Shown one piece after another: positions 27,320 through 36,233 of a stretch of 64,000 nucleotides of DNA (the first letter of the stretch is position 1; every line of letters begins with the position of its first letter). This DNA comes from an uncultured Porphyromonadaceae bacterium (lineage in GTDB: Bacteria; Bacteroidota; Bacteroidia; Bacteroidales; UBA11471). Location of the stretch: contig UQOX01000009.1 in assembly GCA_900542765.1 (NCBI GenBank), positions 16,784-80,783 on the forward strand, in the 5' to 3' direction. The notes under the pieces are model-generated. The model worked only from the letters and a program-made list of their open reading frames with translations, searched no databases and had not been told where the DNA came from. Position numbers and translations under genes: made by a program.

Positions 27320-27793
27320 ATGGAAAAAATTGATGTAGAAGCGCGTGCCCGTCATGCCCGGGAACTTTTCAAAGAAGGTTATAACTGTTCCCAATCGGTA
27401 TTTTTGGCTTATGCCGACCTGTATGGTCTCGATCCGGTCGTGGCTGCGACGTTGGTGGCCCCGCTTGGCGGCGGCATGGGACGTTTGCGCGAAGTGTGTG
27501 GAGCCGTGAGCGCGGCGTTTATGCTTACGGGATTGAAATATCCCAATCCCACGCCCGACGACAAGGCGGCCAAGACCCGTTCTTACACGGCGGTGCAGGA
27601 GTTGGCCGAGCGGTTCCGCTGCGAAAACGGCTCTATCATCTGCCGGGAATTGTTGGGGTTGGGCAAAGGTCCCGACTCGCCCGTGCCGTCGGAGCGTACC
27701 GAGGCTTATTACAAGCGTCGCCCGTGTGCCGATTATGTGGAGCTCGCGGCTCGTTTCATTGGCGAGAAACTCAACGAGCCCGACGAGATATAG
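27320..27793 (+). CDS. C_GCAxxG_C_C family redox-type protein
   Basis: A 157-aa protein with the spaced cysteines that define this family: GYNCSQSVF near residue 20, REVCGAVSA near 60 (the usual CGAxxG, here ending Ala), IICRELLG near 105 and RPCADYV near 135. Such proteins are thought to be membrane-near or soluble redox proteins; no function has been shown to my knowledge. No signal peptide is seen. TTG 27314 is a possible longer start. The gene lies directly behind ung, likely a convenience of operon layout rather than a repair link. Confidence 0.85.
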   Translation: MEKIDVEARARHARELFKEGYNCSQSVFLAYADLYGLDPVVAATLVAPLGGGMGRLREVCGAVSAAFMLTGLKYPNPTPDDKAAKTRSYTAVQELAERFRCENGSIICRELLGLGKGPDSPVPSERTEAYYKRRPCADYVELAARFIGEKLNEPDEI

Positions 27794-27817
27794 TGCCCGG
27801 GTCGGTTGATGTAAATG

Positions 27818-27855
27818 ACAAGGCGGCCTCCCTTATGGGGGAGGCCGCCTTGTTT
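27818..27855. terminator. Terminator between the Cys-rich gene and DUF4890
   Basis: A perfect 15-base stem (ACAAGGCGGCCTCCC) with a short loop, between two converging genes. The plus side ends TTGTTTG. Confidence 0.85.
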
Positions 27856-27871
27856 GTGATGCGAAATGGGG

Positions 27872-28444
27872 TTATTTGTCGGGGTTGGGTTTTTCTGCCG
27901 GTTTGAGAGGCAGGGGGGCTTGTTTGCGGGCACGAAGATCATGCTGCTTTTGGGCTTCTGCCTGCATGATTTTTTGCCACTGGGCAAATTTCTCTTCGCC
28001 TAAAATCTTTTTCACCTTCTTTTCGCGTTTCTCGGCATTCTTTTTCAACTGTTCGGGCGAGAGCCGTTCTTGACCGAAAGCTCCGGGACCCATGCCTTCA
28101 CGAGGAGGGCGGGCAGGCCCTTCGGCACCGATCATGCCTCTTTCGCCGCGGGGGCCTTCCGGACGCATGCCGTTGGCGGGGCGTTCACCTCTCGGGCCTC
28201 TGGGTTGCATGGCTTGCAACTCTTGTGCCTCTTTCAAGTTGATTTTGTAGAGTTTCTTGTATTGTTTGTCGGAGAGGCCGAGTTCGGCTTTCATTTTGTC
28301 GGTTTTGATTTGAGCCGTTGTCTCGGGTTTGACCTGTTGGCGCGGAGCTCTGTCGCGGCGCATTTCGCGATCGGGAGTTTGAGCCGTAGCCGAGAATGTG
28401 ATTGTGCCGGCGAGTAAGAGGCCGACGAATAGCATTTTTTTCAT
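27872..28444 (-). CDS. DUF4890 periplasmic protein (Spy/CpxP-like)
   Basis: A 190-aa exported protein with a clear signal peptide (residues 1-22, ending ATAQ). The mature part has two helical repeats with LSDKQYKKLYKINL and LSPEQLKKNAEKRE, similar to the LTxxQ repeats of Spy/CpxP-type periplasmic chaperones. They are joined by a Pro/Gly/Arg/Glu-rich linker (about residues 80-125) with repeated PRGER and PRxGM units. It is very basic and probably disordered outside the helices. DUF4890 is the likely Pfam family. It is minus-strand, about 150 bases after the LpxA-like gene with a terminator between, so it has a separate transcript. Confidence 0.75.
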   Translation of the reverse strand: MKKMLFVGLLLAGTITFSATAQTPDREMRRDRAPRQQVKPETTAQIKTDKMKAELGLSDKQYKKLYKINLKEAQELQAMQPRGPRGERPANGMRPEGPRGERGMIGAEGPARPPREGMGPGAFGQERLSPEQLKKNAEKREKKVKKILGEEKFAQWQKIMQAEAQKQHDLRARKQAPLPLKPAEKPNPDK

Positions 28445-28539
28445 AAGCTTTTGTTGTTAAGTGGTTTTGTCGTTTAGATATTTGTCCGGGTGAAAGGATT
28501 AACGGCATTCGACCGGGAGTCGTATTCTCTCGATAAAAG

Positions 28540-28573
28540 CAGCCGCCCTGTCGATAAATCGGCAGGGCGGCTG
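28540..28573 (-). terminator. Terminator of the RND efflux/LpxA-like operon
   Basis: Perfect 11-base stem (CAGCCGCCCTG). On the minus strand it is followed by CTTTTATC. Confidence 0.75.
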
Positions 28574-28596
28574 ATATAGGGAAGGAGGAGATGGGG

Positions 28597-29385
28597 TTAC
28601 AATCCTTCTTCTCCGTAGGTGGCGATGATACCCATCTTCGACTCTTGTATAAAGTTCAGGATATAATCGATTTCGGGTGTGGCGGCACATACGTCCTTGA
28701 TACGCAGTATGGCATTTTCCAAACTGGTGCCGGAACCATAGATTTGGCGATAGGCCAAGGCGATGTTTTCGATTGTGGTTTCTTCGAACCCGTTGCGTCG
28801 CATCACAAAGGCATCGATGCCTTTGTAGGTGATGGGGTTGTGAGCAGCCAGGATATAGGGCGGAATGTCTTTGCCGGTGCGGCAGCCGCTCTTGATGAGG
28901 GCCCAACTGCCAACACGGCAATTCTCCTTGATGATGACACGTCCGCCCAAGATGGCTTTGCTGTGTATGTGGCAATCGCCCGAGAGGTCGCATTCGATAC
29001 CGAGAATGCAATCGTCGTCGATGCGGCAGTCGTGGCCGATGCGGGTACCTTTGAGCAGGTAGTTGCGGTTACCGATGACGGTTTCTCCGTCGGGTAGGGT
29101 GGCACGGTTGATGACGACGTATTCGCGTATGACATTGTTGTTGCCGATGGTGAGGCGAGTGGTTTCTCCTTTGAAGCGGAAGTCTTGCGGTTCGGCTCCG
29201 AGAATGGCTCCTTGGAACACGCGGTTGTTCTTGCCCAAGGTGGTTCCTGCCAATACGCTGGCGTAAGGCAGTATCTCACAGTTGTCACCGATGACAACAT
29301 TCTTGTCGACATAGGCAAAGGGGTGAATGGTGACATTGTTCCCGATTTGCGCTTTGGCGTCGACGTATGCTAATGGACTGATCAT
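28597..29385 (-). CDS. LpxA-like acyl-ACP:UDP-GlcNAc O-acyltransferase paralogue
   Basis: A 262-aa left-handed β-helix acyltransferase. PQDFRFKGETTRLTIG and IPPYILAAHNP align with the LpxA blocks for the nucleotide and acyl chain, and the C-terminal helical domain (about 190-262) is present, so it is an LpxA relative. The catalytic base equivalent to E. coli His125 is kept (GHDC, residue 118). By eye, His122 is Arg (TRIGHDC), His144 is Arg (LGGRV) and the His160 position (AVHQF in E. coli) is not His. Canonical Bacteroidetes LpxA usually sits with lpxD and lpxC-fabZ; here it starts 19 bases after an efflux outer-membrane gene. It may use another sugar or acyl donor. Confidence 0.78.
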   Translation of the reverse strand: MISPLAYVDAKAQIGNNVTIHPFAYVDKNVVIGDNCEILPYASVLAGTTLGKNNRVFQGAILGAEPQDFRFKGETTRLTIGNNNVIREYVVINRATLPDGETVIGNRNYLLKGTRIGHDCRIDDDCILGIECDLSGDCHIHSKAILGGRVIIKENCRVGSWALIKSGCRTGKDIPPYILAAHNPITYKGIDAFVMRRNGFEETTIENIALAYRQIYGSGTSLENAILRIKDVCAATPEIDYILNFIQESKMGIIATYGEEGL

Positions 29386-29404
29386 AGTATGACGTTTTAA
29401 GGTT

Positions 29405-30811
29405 TTACTTGGCGTTTTCCTCTATTTCACGGCCGCCACCCAAGGCGTGGTACAGGCTCACGACAGCTACCATGCATTGGTAGGTGTCGGAGACTTCCGA
29501 GAGTTGGGCGCTCAGCAGAGACTGTTGGGCGGTCAAAACTTCGAGGTAGGTCGAGGTTCCCAGCTTCATGAGCGACTCGGTCGATTCCACGGCTCTTTGC
29601 AGAGCTTCGACCTGGCGGGTGCGTTGGGATAAAATTTCCTTGTTGGCTTGGAACTCATAGAGGGCGTCGCTTACCTCTTTGCCGGCATTGAGAATCGTTT
29701 GCTGGAAGTTGATGGCGGCGATTTCCTGTTGGGCTTTGGCGGCTTTCAAGTTGGCGATGTTGCTACCGTGGTTGAACAGGGGCTGCACGAGCGAAGCCGC
29801 AGCCGAAAGGAGAATTTTCCCGGGATTGACAATGGCACTACCGGCCGAATTGGTCCATCCGGCCGAACCTGAGATGACCAAGTTGGGATAGAGGGCCGAG
29901 CGAGCAATGTTGGCGCTGTAATAGGCCGCAGCCAAGCTTAGTTCGGCCGATTGTACGTCGGGTCGGTTGGCGAGCATCTGCACCGGTACGCCCACATGCA
30001 GAATTTCGGGCAACACCTGGTCTTCGAAGTTGCCCCGCTCGATGGTTTGTGGGGCTTTGTAGAGGAGGGTTGCCAAGCTGTTCTCGGTCTCTCTGATTTG
30101 TTGGCGCAACGAGGGTATCGATGCGGCAATGGCATGACAGTTGGCCTCGCTTTGGGCAACGGCGGCTTCATTGGTCATGCCGGCCTCTTTCATCGATTTC
30201 ATCATCTCGACGCTTTGTTGCCACAGCAGGGCTGTCTCTTCGGTGATGGCGAGTTGCTTGTCGAGCATGAGCAGCGTGTAGTACCCGTTGGCGATGGTGG
30301 CGATAAGTTGTGTGCGCACGGCTTGTTGGTAGGCTCGGCTTTGCATCAGCGCGGCTTTTGCGTTGCGTTTGGAGTTGAGCACGCGGCCGAAGATGTCGAT
30401 TTCCCAACTGGCCGATACCGGCACGTTATAGGTCCAAGTGCCTTTCGACCCGTCGAAACTGCTCACCCCTCCTTGGGGCGTCAGGTTGAGAGATGGCAGG
30501 AATGCAAGTTGGGAAGCCCGGAAACTGGCTTGGGCCGATTCGACTTGCAACATGGCCGTTCTCAGGTCGCTGTTGTTTTCAAGACCTTGTCGGATAAGGT
30601 CTTGCAGAATGGGGTCTGTGAAGATGTCGGTCCAAGGGAGGTCGCCGATGTTCAGGCTGTCGGCCGCGAGGGTATCGGTAACCGATACCGTGTCGCGGAA
30701 CAGTCCTTGGACGTCCATGTCGGGACGTTCGTATTTTTTATATATGTGGCAACTGTTGAGCGTGGTCGCCAACAAGATGCCGCATACCGTATAGGAGATG
30801 ATTCGTTTCAT
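29405..30811 (-). CDS. RND efflux outer-membrane lipoprotein (OprM/NodT type)
   Basis: A 468-aa TolC-like channel. The signal peptide ends in the lipobox LNSC (Cys21), so it is a lipoprotein anchored to the outer membrane, as in OprM. Two outer-membrane-efflux repeats are seen (about residues 65-245 and 280-455), rich in long helices. WEIDIFGRVLNSKRNAKA is a typical block, with AAYYSANIARSALYPNL in the second half. It is the third gene of the tripartite pump, 29 bases after the inner-membrane transporter. Confidence 0.93.
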   Translation of the reverse strand: MKRIISYTVCGILLATTLNSCHIYKKYERPDMDVQGLFRDTVSVTDTLAADSLNIGDLPWTDIFTDPILQDLIRQGLENNSDLRTAMLQVESAQASFRASQLAFLPSLNLTPQGGVSSFDGSKGTWTYNVPVSASWEIDIFGRVLNSKRNAKAALMQSRAYQQAVRTQLIATIANGYYTLLMLDKQLAITEETALLWQQSVEMMKSMKEAGMTNEAAVAQSEANCHAIAASIPSLRQQIRETENSLATLLYKAPQTIERGNFEDQVLPEILHVGVPVQMLANRPDVQSAELSLAAAYYSANIARSALYPNLVISGSAGWTNSAGSAIVNPGKILLSAAASLVQPLFNHGSNIANLKAAKAQQEIAAINFQQTILNAGKEVSDALYEFQANKEILSQRTRQVEALQRAVESTESLMKLGTSTYLEVLTAQQSLLSAQLSEVSDTYQCMVAVVSLYHALGGGREIEENAK

Positions 30812-30840
30812 TCGTTTCGTTTTAGAGGGTTTCGGCGAAC

Positions 30841-33800
30841 TTATTTCGCATATTGTTCGATTTCAGAAATAACGTCCTTGTTGTCGAGGTCGTCCCATAC
30901 GAGCGGTTTGAAGCGTTCTTGTATGCTTTGGAAGACGACAAACAGGGCCGGCACGATGAATATCTGGCAAATCATACCGATGAGCATACCGCCCACGGCA
31001 CCTGCACCGAGGGTGCTGTTACCGTTGGCACCTACACCGGAGGCAAACATCATGGGCAACAGACCGATGACCATGGCCAGAGAGGTCATGAGGATAGGAC
31101 GCAGACGGGCTGCGGCACCGTCGATGGCGGCATTGATGATGGGCATACCGGTGCGCCGGCGGTCGAGGGCGAACTCAACGATAAGAATGGCGTTCTTGGC
31201 CAACAGACCGATAAGCATGATCAAGGCGATTTGCAGGTAGATGTTGTTTTCGACGTCCATAATCCATGCGAAGATGAAGCTGCCGGCGAGACCGAACGGT
31301 ATCGACATGATAACGGAGAGCGGCAGAATGTAGCTTTCGTATTGGGCGCTCAACAAGAGGTAGACGAAGACGAGGCAGAGCAGGAAGATGATGGCGGTAG
31401 TTCCGCTGCTCGAACTTTGCTCCTCACGGGTCATACCCGAGAATTCGTATCCATAGCCTACCGGCAGCGTCTGGGCTGCCACTTCCTCTATGGCCTTGAT
31501 GGCTTCACCCGAGCTGTATCCGTCGGCGGGGTTACCGTTTACGCTGATGGAGGTGAACATGTTGAACCGCTTGATGTTGTCGGGCCCATACACTTTCTGC
31601 AAGGTGATGAAGTTGGTGATGGGAGCCATTTCGCTTCCGTTGCGGATTTTGATTTTGTTGAGGCTTTCGGGACTGACGCGGGCTTCGGGGTCGGCCTGGA
31701 TCATGACACGATAGAGCTTACCGAACCGGTTGAAGTTCGACGAGTACATACCTCCCAAGTAGCCTTGCAGGGCGGCAAGTACGTCGCTGGGGCTGATGCC
31801 GGCCTGTTTGCACTTGGCCACATCTACATCGACGCGGTATTGCGGGAAGTTGGGGTTGAAGGTCGTCGAAGCCATGGCGATTTCGGGTCGTTTCAATAGC
31901 TCGGCGATGAATTCCTGGGCAACTTGGTAGAAATCGTCGAGCGAGCCTCCCGTCTTGTCTTGCAGGTTCAGTTCGAAACCGTTACTGATACTGTAACCGG
32001 GAATCATGGGCGGTGCGAAGCAGAGCACACGGGCGTCTTTTACCTGCATGGCGCACTGGGCATAGATGGCGCCGATGACAGAGTTGGCGTCCATGCCTTC
32101 TCCGGTACGTTCTTCCCAAGGTTTCAGTTTGCAGATGAATGAACCGTAGGTGTTGCCTTGTCCGCCGAGGAAGCTGAACCCGATGATCTGGGTGCGGCTT
32201 TGCATGGCGGGCTGGGCGCCCAGTATCCGGTCGATTTGGGCCATCACCTCTTCGGTGCGTTCTTGGGATGTTCCCGGTTGTAGGTCGGCCGTAACCATGA
32301 TGGTTCCCGTGTCTTCATTGGGCACGAATCCGGTAGGCGTGACGTTCATCAGCACAATAAGCACGATGATGCCGACAATGACTCCGGCAAACGAGAACTT
32401 CTTGTGATGGACGAAGATGGAAACACTCTTCTTGTAACGTGCCAACATATTGTTGTAGGCCACATTGAAGGCGGTGTGGAAACGGCTGATGAATGTCGTC
32501 TTGTGCTTACCGTCTTTATTGTGCGGCTTGAGGAACATGGCGCACAAGGCGGGGCTCAACGTCAAGGCGTTGATGGCCGAGAAGCCGATGGCAAAAGCCA
32601 TGGTGAGACCGAACTGGCGATAGAAGGTTCCCGACGTGCCGGGCATGAAGCTCACGGGAATGAACACCGACATCATCACAAGCGTGATGGAGATGATGGC
32701 ACCCGAGAGCTCGCTCATGGCATCGATGGAGGCTTTGCGCGGAGACTGGTAACCCTGGTCGAGTTTGGCATGTACGCCCTCGACGACCACTATCGCGTCG
32801 TCGACCACAATGGCGATGGCCAATACCAAGGCGCAGAGGGTCAGCAGGTTGAGGCTGAATCCGATGAGGTACAGGGCAAAGAACGTACCGATGAGCGATA
32901 CGGGAATGGCGATGGTGGGAATAAGCGTGGAACGAATATCCTGCAAGAAGATATACACCACGAAGAACACGAGAATGAAGGCTTCGATGAGGGTCTTGAT
33001 AACCTCGTAGATCGATGCGTAAAGGAAGTCATTGGAGTCCATCGTCACATCGATTTCGAGACCTGGGGGAAGTGTTGGCCTTATCTCGTCGAGCAGTTCG
33101 GTAATATCTTCGATGATGGCGGTGGCATTGGAGCCGGCGGTCTGGTATATCATGGCCGATACGGCGTTGTGCCCGTTCTGGAAGTTTTTGAAGTTGTAGT
33201 AGAGCCGGCCCAGTTCGATGTCGGCAACATCTTTGAGGTAAAGAATCTCGCCGTTATCGTTGGCGCTGATGACCATGTTGCCGAATTCCTCGGGGGTGGT
33301 CAAGCGGCCTTTATAGGTCAGCACATACTGGAACGACTGGTCGCCTTGCGCACCAAATTGTCCCGGGGCAGCCTCTATGTTCTGTTCGGCCAATATGCCG
33401 GTAATGTCGCTGGGCATCAAGCCGTATTGGGCCATGACATCGGGTTTGAGCCAAATACGCATCGAGTAGTCCGATGCCATGACGTTGGCTTCACCTACAC
33501 CCGAGACACGTTGAATCAAAGGAATGATATTGATTTTGGCGTAGTTTTCGATGAATTCTATGTCATAGCGGTCGTCGGGGCTGTACAACGAGAATACCAT
33601 GAGCATGCTGGTCTGCCGCTTTTGCGTGGTCACACCCACTTGGGTTACCTCGCTGGGCAGCAGGTTTTGTGCTTGGGATACGCGGTTCTGTACTTTTACC
33701 GAGGCCATGTCGGGGTCGGTGCCCTGTTTGAAGTAAATCGTGATACTGGCCGAACCGGTGTTGGTGGCGGTAGAGGTCATGTAGGTCATGTCTTCCACAC

Positions 33801-34014
33801 CGTTGATCGACTCTTCGAGCGGCGCGATGACACTGTTCAGAATCGTTTGGGCGTTTGCACCGGTGTAAGAGGTGGACACCTGGATTGTGGGCGGTGCAAT
33901 ATCGGGATATTGGGTGACGGGCAAGAAGAGGAGCCCCAAAATACCCAGTATGACCATGAATATCGAAATCACGGTCGAGAGTACCGGGCGGTTGATAAAT
34001 CTGTCTAACTTCAT
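30841..34014 (-). CDS. RND multidrug efflux permease (HAE1/AcrB type)
   Basis: A 1057-aa inner-membrane proton-driven pump of the AcrB/MexB kind. The N-terminus MKLDRFINRPVLSTVISIFM is standard, the periplasmic porter blocks include SITIYFKQGTDPDMASVKV and GEANVMASDYSMRIWL, and the proton-relay helix shows AIVVDDAIVVVEGVHA with both aspartates near residue 405. Twelve membrane segments in two repeats are seen. Substrates cannot be read from sequence. It lies between the membrane fusion lipoprotein and the outer-membrane channel, the usual order. Confidence 0.96.
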   Translation of the reverse strand: MKLDRFINRPVLSTVISIFMVILGILGLLFLPVTQYPDIAPPTIQVSTSYTGANAQTILNSVIAPLEESINGVEDMTYMTSTATNTGSASITIYFKQGTDPDMASVKVQNRVSQAQNLLPSEVTQVGVTTQKRQTSMLMVFSLYSPDDRYDIEFIENYAKINIIPLIQRVSGVGEANVMASDYSMRIWLKPDVMAQYGLMPSDITGILAEQNIEAAPGQFGAQGDQSFQYVLTYKGRLTTPEEFGNMVISANDNGEILYLKDVADIELGRLYYNFKNFQNGHNAVSAMIYQTAGSNATAIIEDITELLDEIRPTLPPGLEIDVTMDSNDFLYASIYEVIKTLIEAFILVFFVVYIFLQDIRSTLIPTIAIPVSLIGTFFALYLIGFSLNLLTLCALVLAIAIVVDDAIVVVEGVHAKLDQGYQSPRKASIDAMSELSGAIISITLVMMSVFIPVSFMPGTSGTFYRQFGLTMAFAIGFSAINALTLSPALCAMFLKPHNKDGKHKTTFISRFHTAFNVAYNNMLARYKKSVSIFVHHKKFSFAGVIVGIIVLIVLMNVTPTGFVPNEDTGTIMVTADLQPGTSQERTEEVMAQIDRILGAQPAMQSRTQIIGFSFLGGQGNTYGSFICKLKPWEERTGEGMDANSVIGAIYAQCAMQVKDARVLCFAPPMIPGYSISNGFELNLQDKTGGSLDDFYQVAQEFIAELLKRPEIAMASTTFNPNFPQYRVDVDVAKCKQAGISPSDVLAALQGYLGGMYSSNFNRFGKLYRVMIQADPEARVSPESLNKIKIRNGSEMAPITNFITLQKVYGPDNIKRFNMFTSISVNGNPADGYSSGEAIKAIEEVAAQTLPVGYGYEFSGMTREEQSSSSGTTAIIFLLCLVFVYLLLSAQYESYILPLSVIMSIPFGLAGSFIFAWIMDVENNIYLQIALIMLIGLLAKNAILIVEFALDRRRTGMPIINAAIDGAAARLRPILMTSLAMVIGLLPMMFASGVGANGNSTLGAGAVGGMLIGMICQIFIVPALFVVFQSIQERFKPLVWDDLDNKDVISEIEQYAK

Positions 34015-34057
34015 AATGGATATTTTGCGAAGTTTGTGTTATTGGTTATTTGGGGGC

Positions 34058-35200
34058 TTACTTTTGTGCGGGTTGAGCCTCTTGTGCCCCGGCCACTTTG
34101 ATGGTCATGCCGTCTTTGAGCGAATTCACGCCTTCGATGACAATGCGGTCGCCTTCTTTCAATCCCGAAACGACCATGTACTCTTTGCCGTTGTCGATCG
34201 ATGCGATGCCTACTTCGGTCGATTTCACGGTGGAGTCATCGTTCAGTACATACACGAATTTCTTGTCCTGTATTTCGTAGGTGGCCTTTTGGGGAATGAG
34301 AATGGCGTGGTCGTTTTTCATCGGAATGAGAATGTTGCCCGAGCCTCCGGTGCGCAGCAAGCGGTCGGGGTTCTTGAAGGTGGCGCGCATGCTCGACGAG
34401 CCCGTCTGGGTGTCGATGATACCGCTTACGGTCTCGATTTTACCTTTCAGCGGGTAGGTCGAGCCGTCGGCCAGTTGCAGCGATACGGCCGGCAGTTTCG
34501 ACAGGAAGTTGTTGGCTCCGTACTGGGCGGCCATTTCCATGATTTGTTTCTCGGTCATCGAGAAGTAGACATACATCTCGGAGTTGTCCGACACCGTGGT
34601 GAGCGGCGTGGCCATGGCCGACGATACGAGGCTTCCCACCCGATAGGGAATCGAGCCTACGATGCCGCTGAGCGGGCTGGTCACGCGGGTGTAGGAGTCG
34701 TTGTTGCGGGCATTCACCAGTTGGGCTTCGCTCAGGGCCAGTTGGGCCAGCGCCGAAGCGTAGTCGTTCTCGGCCATTTGCAGGTCATATTCGCTGATGA
34801 TGCCTTTCTGTTGCAGCACCCGTTTGTTCTCGGCCGTGAGACGTGCGGTCTCGGCCGTGGCTTTGGCCGATTCTACGGTGGCTTCGGCAATTTTCAAAGC
34901 GGCTTTGTAGGGAATCGTATCGACAACAAAAAGGACGTCGCCTTTCTTTACGAGAGAGCCTTCGTCGACAAGGAGCTCGGTGAGGAACCCGCTGACGTTG
35001 GGACGTATCTCAATGTCTTGTTTACCTTTGATGCGGGCGGGATAGCTGGTGTACCACTCCATCGAGGAGGGCTGCAAAGTCATCACGGCATATTCGCGGG
35101 CAAATCCGCCCATGCCTTGTGAATTATTTCCTTCACAGGAAAACAACGAAATGCACAGTATCGCACAAGCGATAGTCTGAATAGATGATTTCAATTTCAT
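34058..35200 (-). CDS. RND efflux membrane-fusion lipoprotein (AcrA type)
   Basis: A 380-aa periplasmic adaptor. The signal peptide ends LFSC, so Cys22 would be lipidated. The lipoyl-like domain halves (about residues 60-95 and 165-200), an α-hairpin coiled coil between them with KATAETARLTAENKRVL, and the β-barrel and membrane-proximal domains (about 205-375) are all present. GTG 35212 is a possible longer start; ATG 35200 gives a regular lipoprotein signal. It is the first gene of the pump operon, with a leader of about 165 bases from the nearest -7 box. Confidence 0.94.
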   Translation of the reverse strand: MKLKSSIQTIACAILCISLFSCEGNNSQGMGGFAREYAVMTLQPSSMEWYTSYPARIKGKQDIEIRPNVSGFLTELLVDEGSLVKKGDVLFVVDTIPYKAALKIAEATVESAKATAETARLTAENKRVLQQKGIISEYDLQMAENDYASALAQLALSEAQLVNARNNDSYTRVTSPLSGIVGSIPYRVGSLVSSAMATPLTTVSDNSEMYVYFSMTEKQIMEMAAQYGANNFLSKLPAVSLQLADGSTYPLKGKIETVSGIIDTQTGSSSMRATFKNPDRLLRTGGSGNILIPMKNDHAILIPQKATYEIQDKKFVYVLNDDSTVKSTEVGIASIDNGKEYMVVSGLKEGDRIVIEGVNSLKDGMTIKVAGAQEAQPAQK

Positions 35201-35370
35201 AGATAATTGCACTTTATTTTATCATTGATGTGTCTCATTCTGCAAAGTAGACGGATTCCGTATAGCCAACAACTGTTAAATGAGGCCGTCCCGAACCCCT
35301 ACTGCCTTAAACAAAAAGCACGGCAAAATTCCTCGTGAAGAGGGATTTTCCGGCCTTGTATAATACGGGG

Positions 35371-35378
35371 CAAAGATA
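35371..35378 (-). promoter_or_regulatory. -7 box for the RND efflux operon
   Basis: TATCTTTG on the minus strand with no clear -33 box. The leader between here and 35200 contains a 10-base hairpin at 35325-35349. Confidence 0.5.
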
Positions 35379-35449
35379 GGGATAATGTGTGTATAATAGA
35401 GAGAAATAATGAAAATAAAATGAAAAAAGTAGAGAAAAGCCGACAATAA

Positions 35450-35481
35450 GTTGCGTTATTGGAAATGAAACCCTATATTTG
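35450..35481 (+). promoter_or_regulatory. Promoter of the ZapB-like/zapA genes
   Basis: GTTG (35450-35453), 20-base spacer, TATATTTG (35474-35481). The first ATG is 19 bases further on. Confidence 0.65.
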
Positions 35482-35499
35482 TATAGATTTTTGTGTGAA

Positions 35500-35793
35500 A
35501 TGGCAAGTAGCCCGAGAAATGCAGTCGACAGCTTGCGGAATCATGTGGCGGAGTTGATGTCTCGCCATACCGCGTTGGTAGAGCGATGTGCGCGTCTCGA
35601 AGCCTTGTTGCAGGAGCGAGAGCAGTCGATTGCCACCCTGCAACGGGAATTGGAAGAAATCCATGCCAAATACAGAAGTCTGGCGATGGCGCAGGCCGTC
35701 ACAACGCAAGAAGCCGATGTGGCCGCAGCGCGCAGCCGATTTGATAAGTTGGTGCGGGAAATCGACAAATGCATCTCTCTCTTGAACGAATAG
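35500..35793 (+). CDS. Short coiled-coil protein, ZapB-like
   Basis: A 97-aa soluble protein that is almost entirely helical with heptad repeats (about residues 10-95: LRNHVAELMSRHTALVERC, LEALLQEREQSIATLQREL). It sits 10 bases before zapA, and such a small coiled coil directly ahead of zapA is usual in Bacteroidetes, which suggests a ZapB-like partner in organising the division ring. That is inference from place and shape; sequence similarity to ZapB is not evident by eye. An ATG at 35479 in frame overlaps the promoter and is unlikely. Confidence 0.7.
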   Translation: MASSPRNAVDSLRNHVAELMSRHTALVERCARLEALLQEREQSIATLQRELEEIHAKYRSLAMAQAVTTQEADVAAARSRFDKLVREIDKCISLLNE

Positions 35794-35803
35794 AACAGAT
35801 GCG

Positions 35804-36145
35804 ATGAACGATAAACAAAGTAGACAACGTATAACTGTTACAATAGCCAACCGCTCTTACACCCTGTATGTCGAGCGTGACAAGCTCGCCGAGCAGGAAC
35901 CTCTTGCGCGGAGAGCCGCCGAGTTGGTGGGAAAAAGAGCCGGTCAATATGAAACCCGTTTTGGAGAGTCGTCCAAGCTCGATGTGCAAGACTTGGTCTC
36001 CATGGCCGCTTGGGACATTGCTTATGACTTTCTGAAATTGCAGTCGACGCACGATGCCGACCTGATGGCGCGGGAATTAGAACGTATCGATACCGAACTG
36101 GAAAGCTATATGCAACATGCCGGGACTTCACCGGAAGACGATTGA
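35804..36145 (+). CDS. zapA: Cell division protein ZapA
   Basis: A 113-aa protein that binds FtsZ and bundles protofilaments. The N-terminal globular part carries the family pattern ITVTIANRSYTLYV followed by LARRAAELVGKR, and the C-terminal half is a helix for dimer/tetramer formation. It follows the coiled-coil gene by 10 bases. A terminator lies between zapA and rny. Confidence 0.85.
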   Translation: MNDKQSRQRITVTIANRSYTLYVERDKLAEQEPLARRAAELVGKRAGQYETRFGESSKLDVQDLVSMAAWDIAYDFLKLQSTHDADLMARELERIDTELESYMQHAGTSPEDD

Positions 36146-36170
36146 TAACATAAAAACAATACTTTATCCT

Positions 36171-36214
36171 GCACTGCAACAAGACAATACGCTCTTGATG
36201 CGGTGCTTTTTTTT
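36171..36214 (+). terminator. Terminator between zapA and rny
   Basis: Stem arms GCACTGCAACAAGA and TCTTGATGCGGTGC (a few wobble or bulged positions) followed by eight T. It may act as a partial terminator because rny begins only 20 bases later and shows no promoter of its own. Confidence 0.75.
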
Positions 36215-36233
36215 AACCTAAAAACACGAACAG

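Noticed and set aside
28597..29385. Naming this gene lpxA
   Set aside because: Several active-site histidines differ and the context is not the lipid A cluster, so I left the symbol blank.
32404..34008. 534-codon plus-strand frame
   Set aside because: Antisense to the RND permease, whose family is unmistakable.
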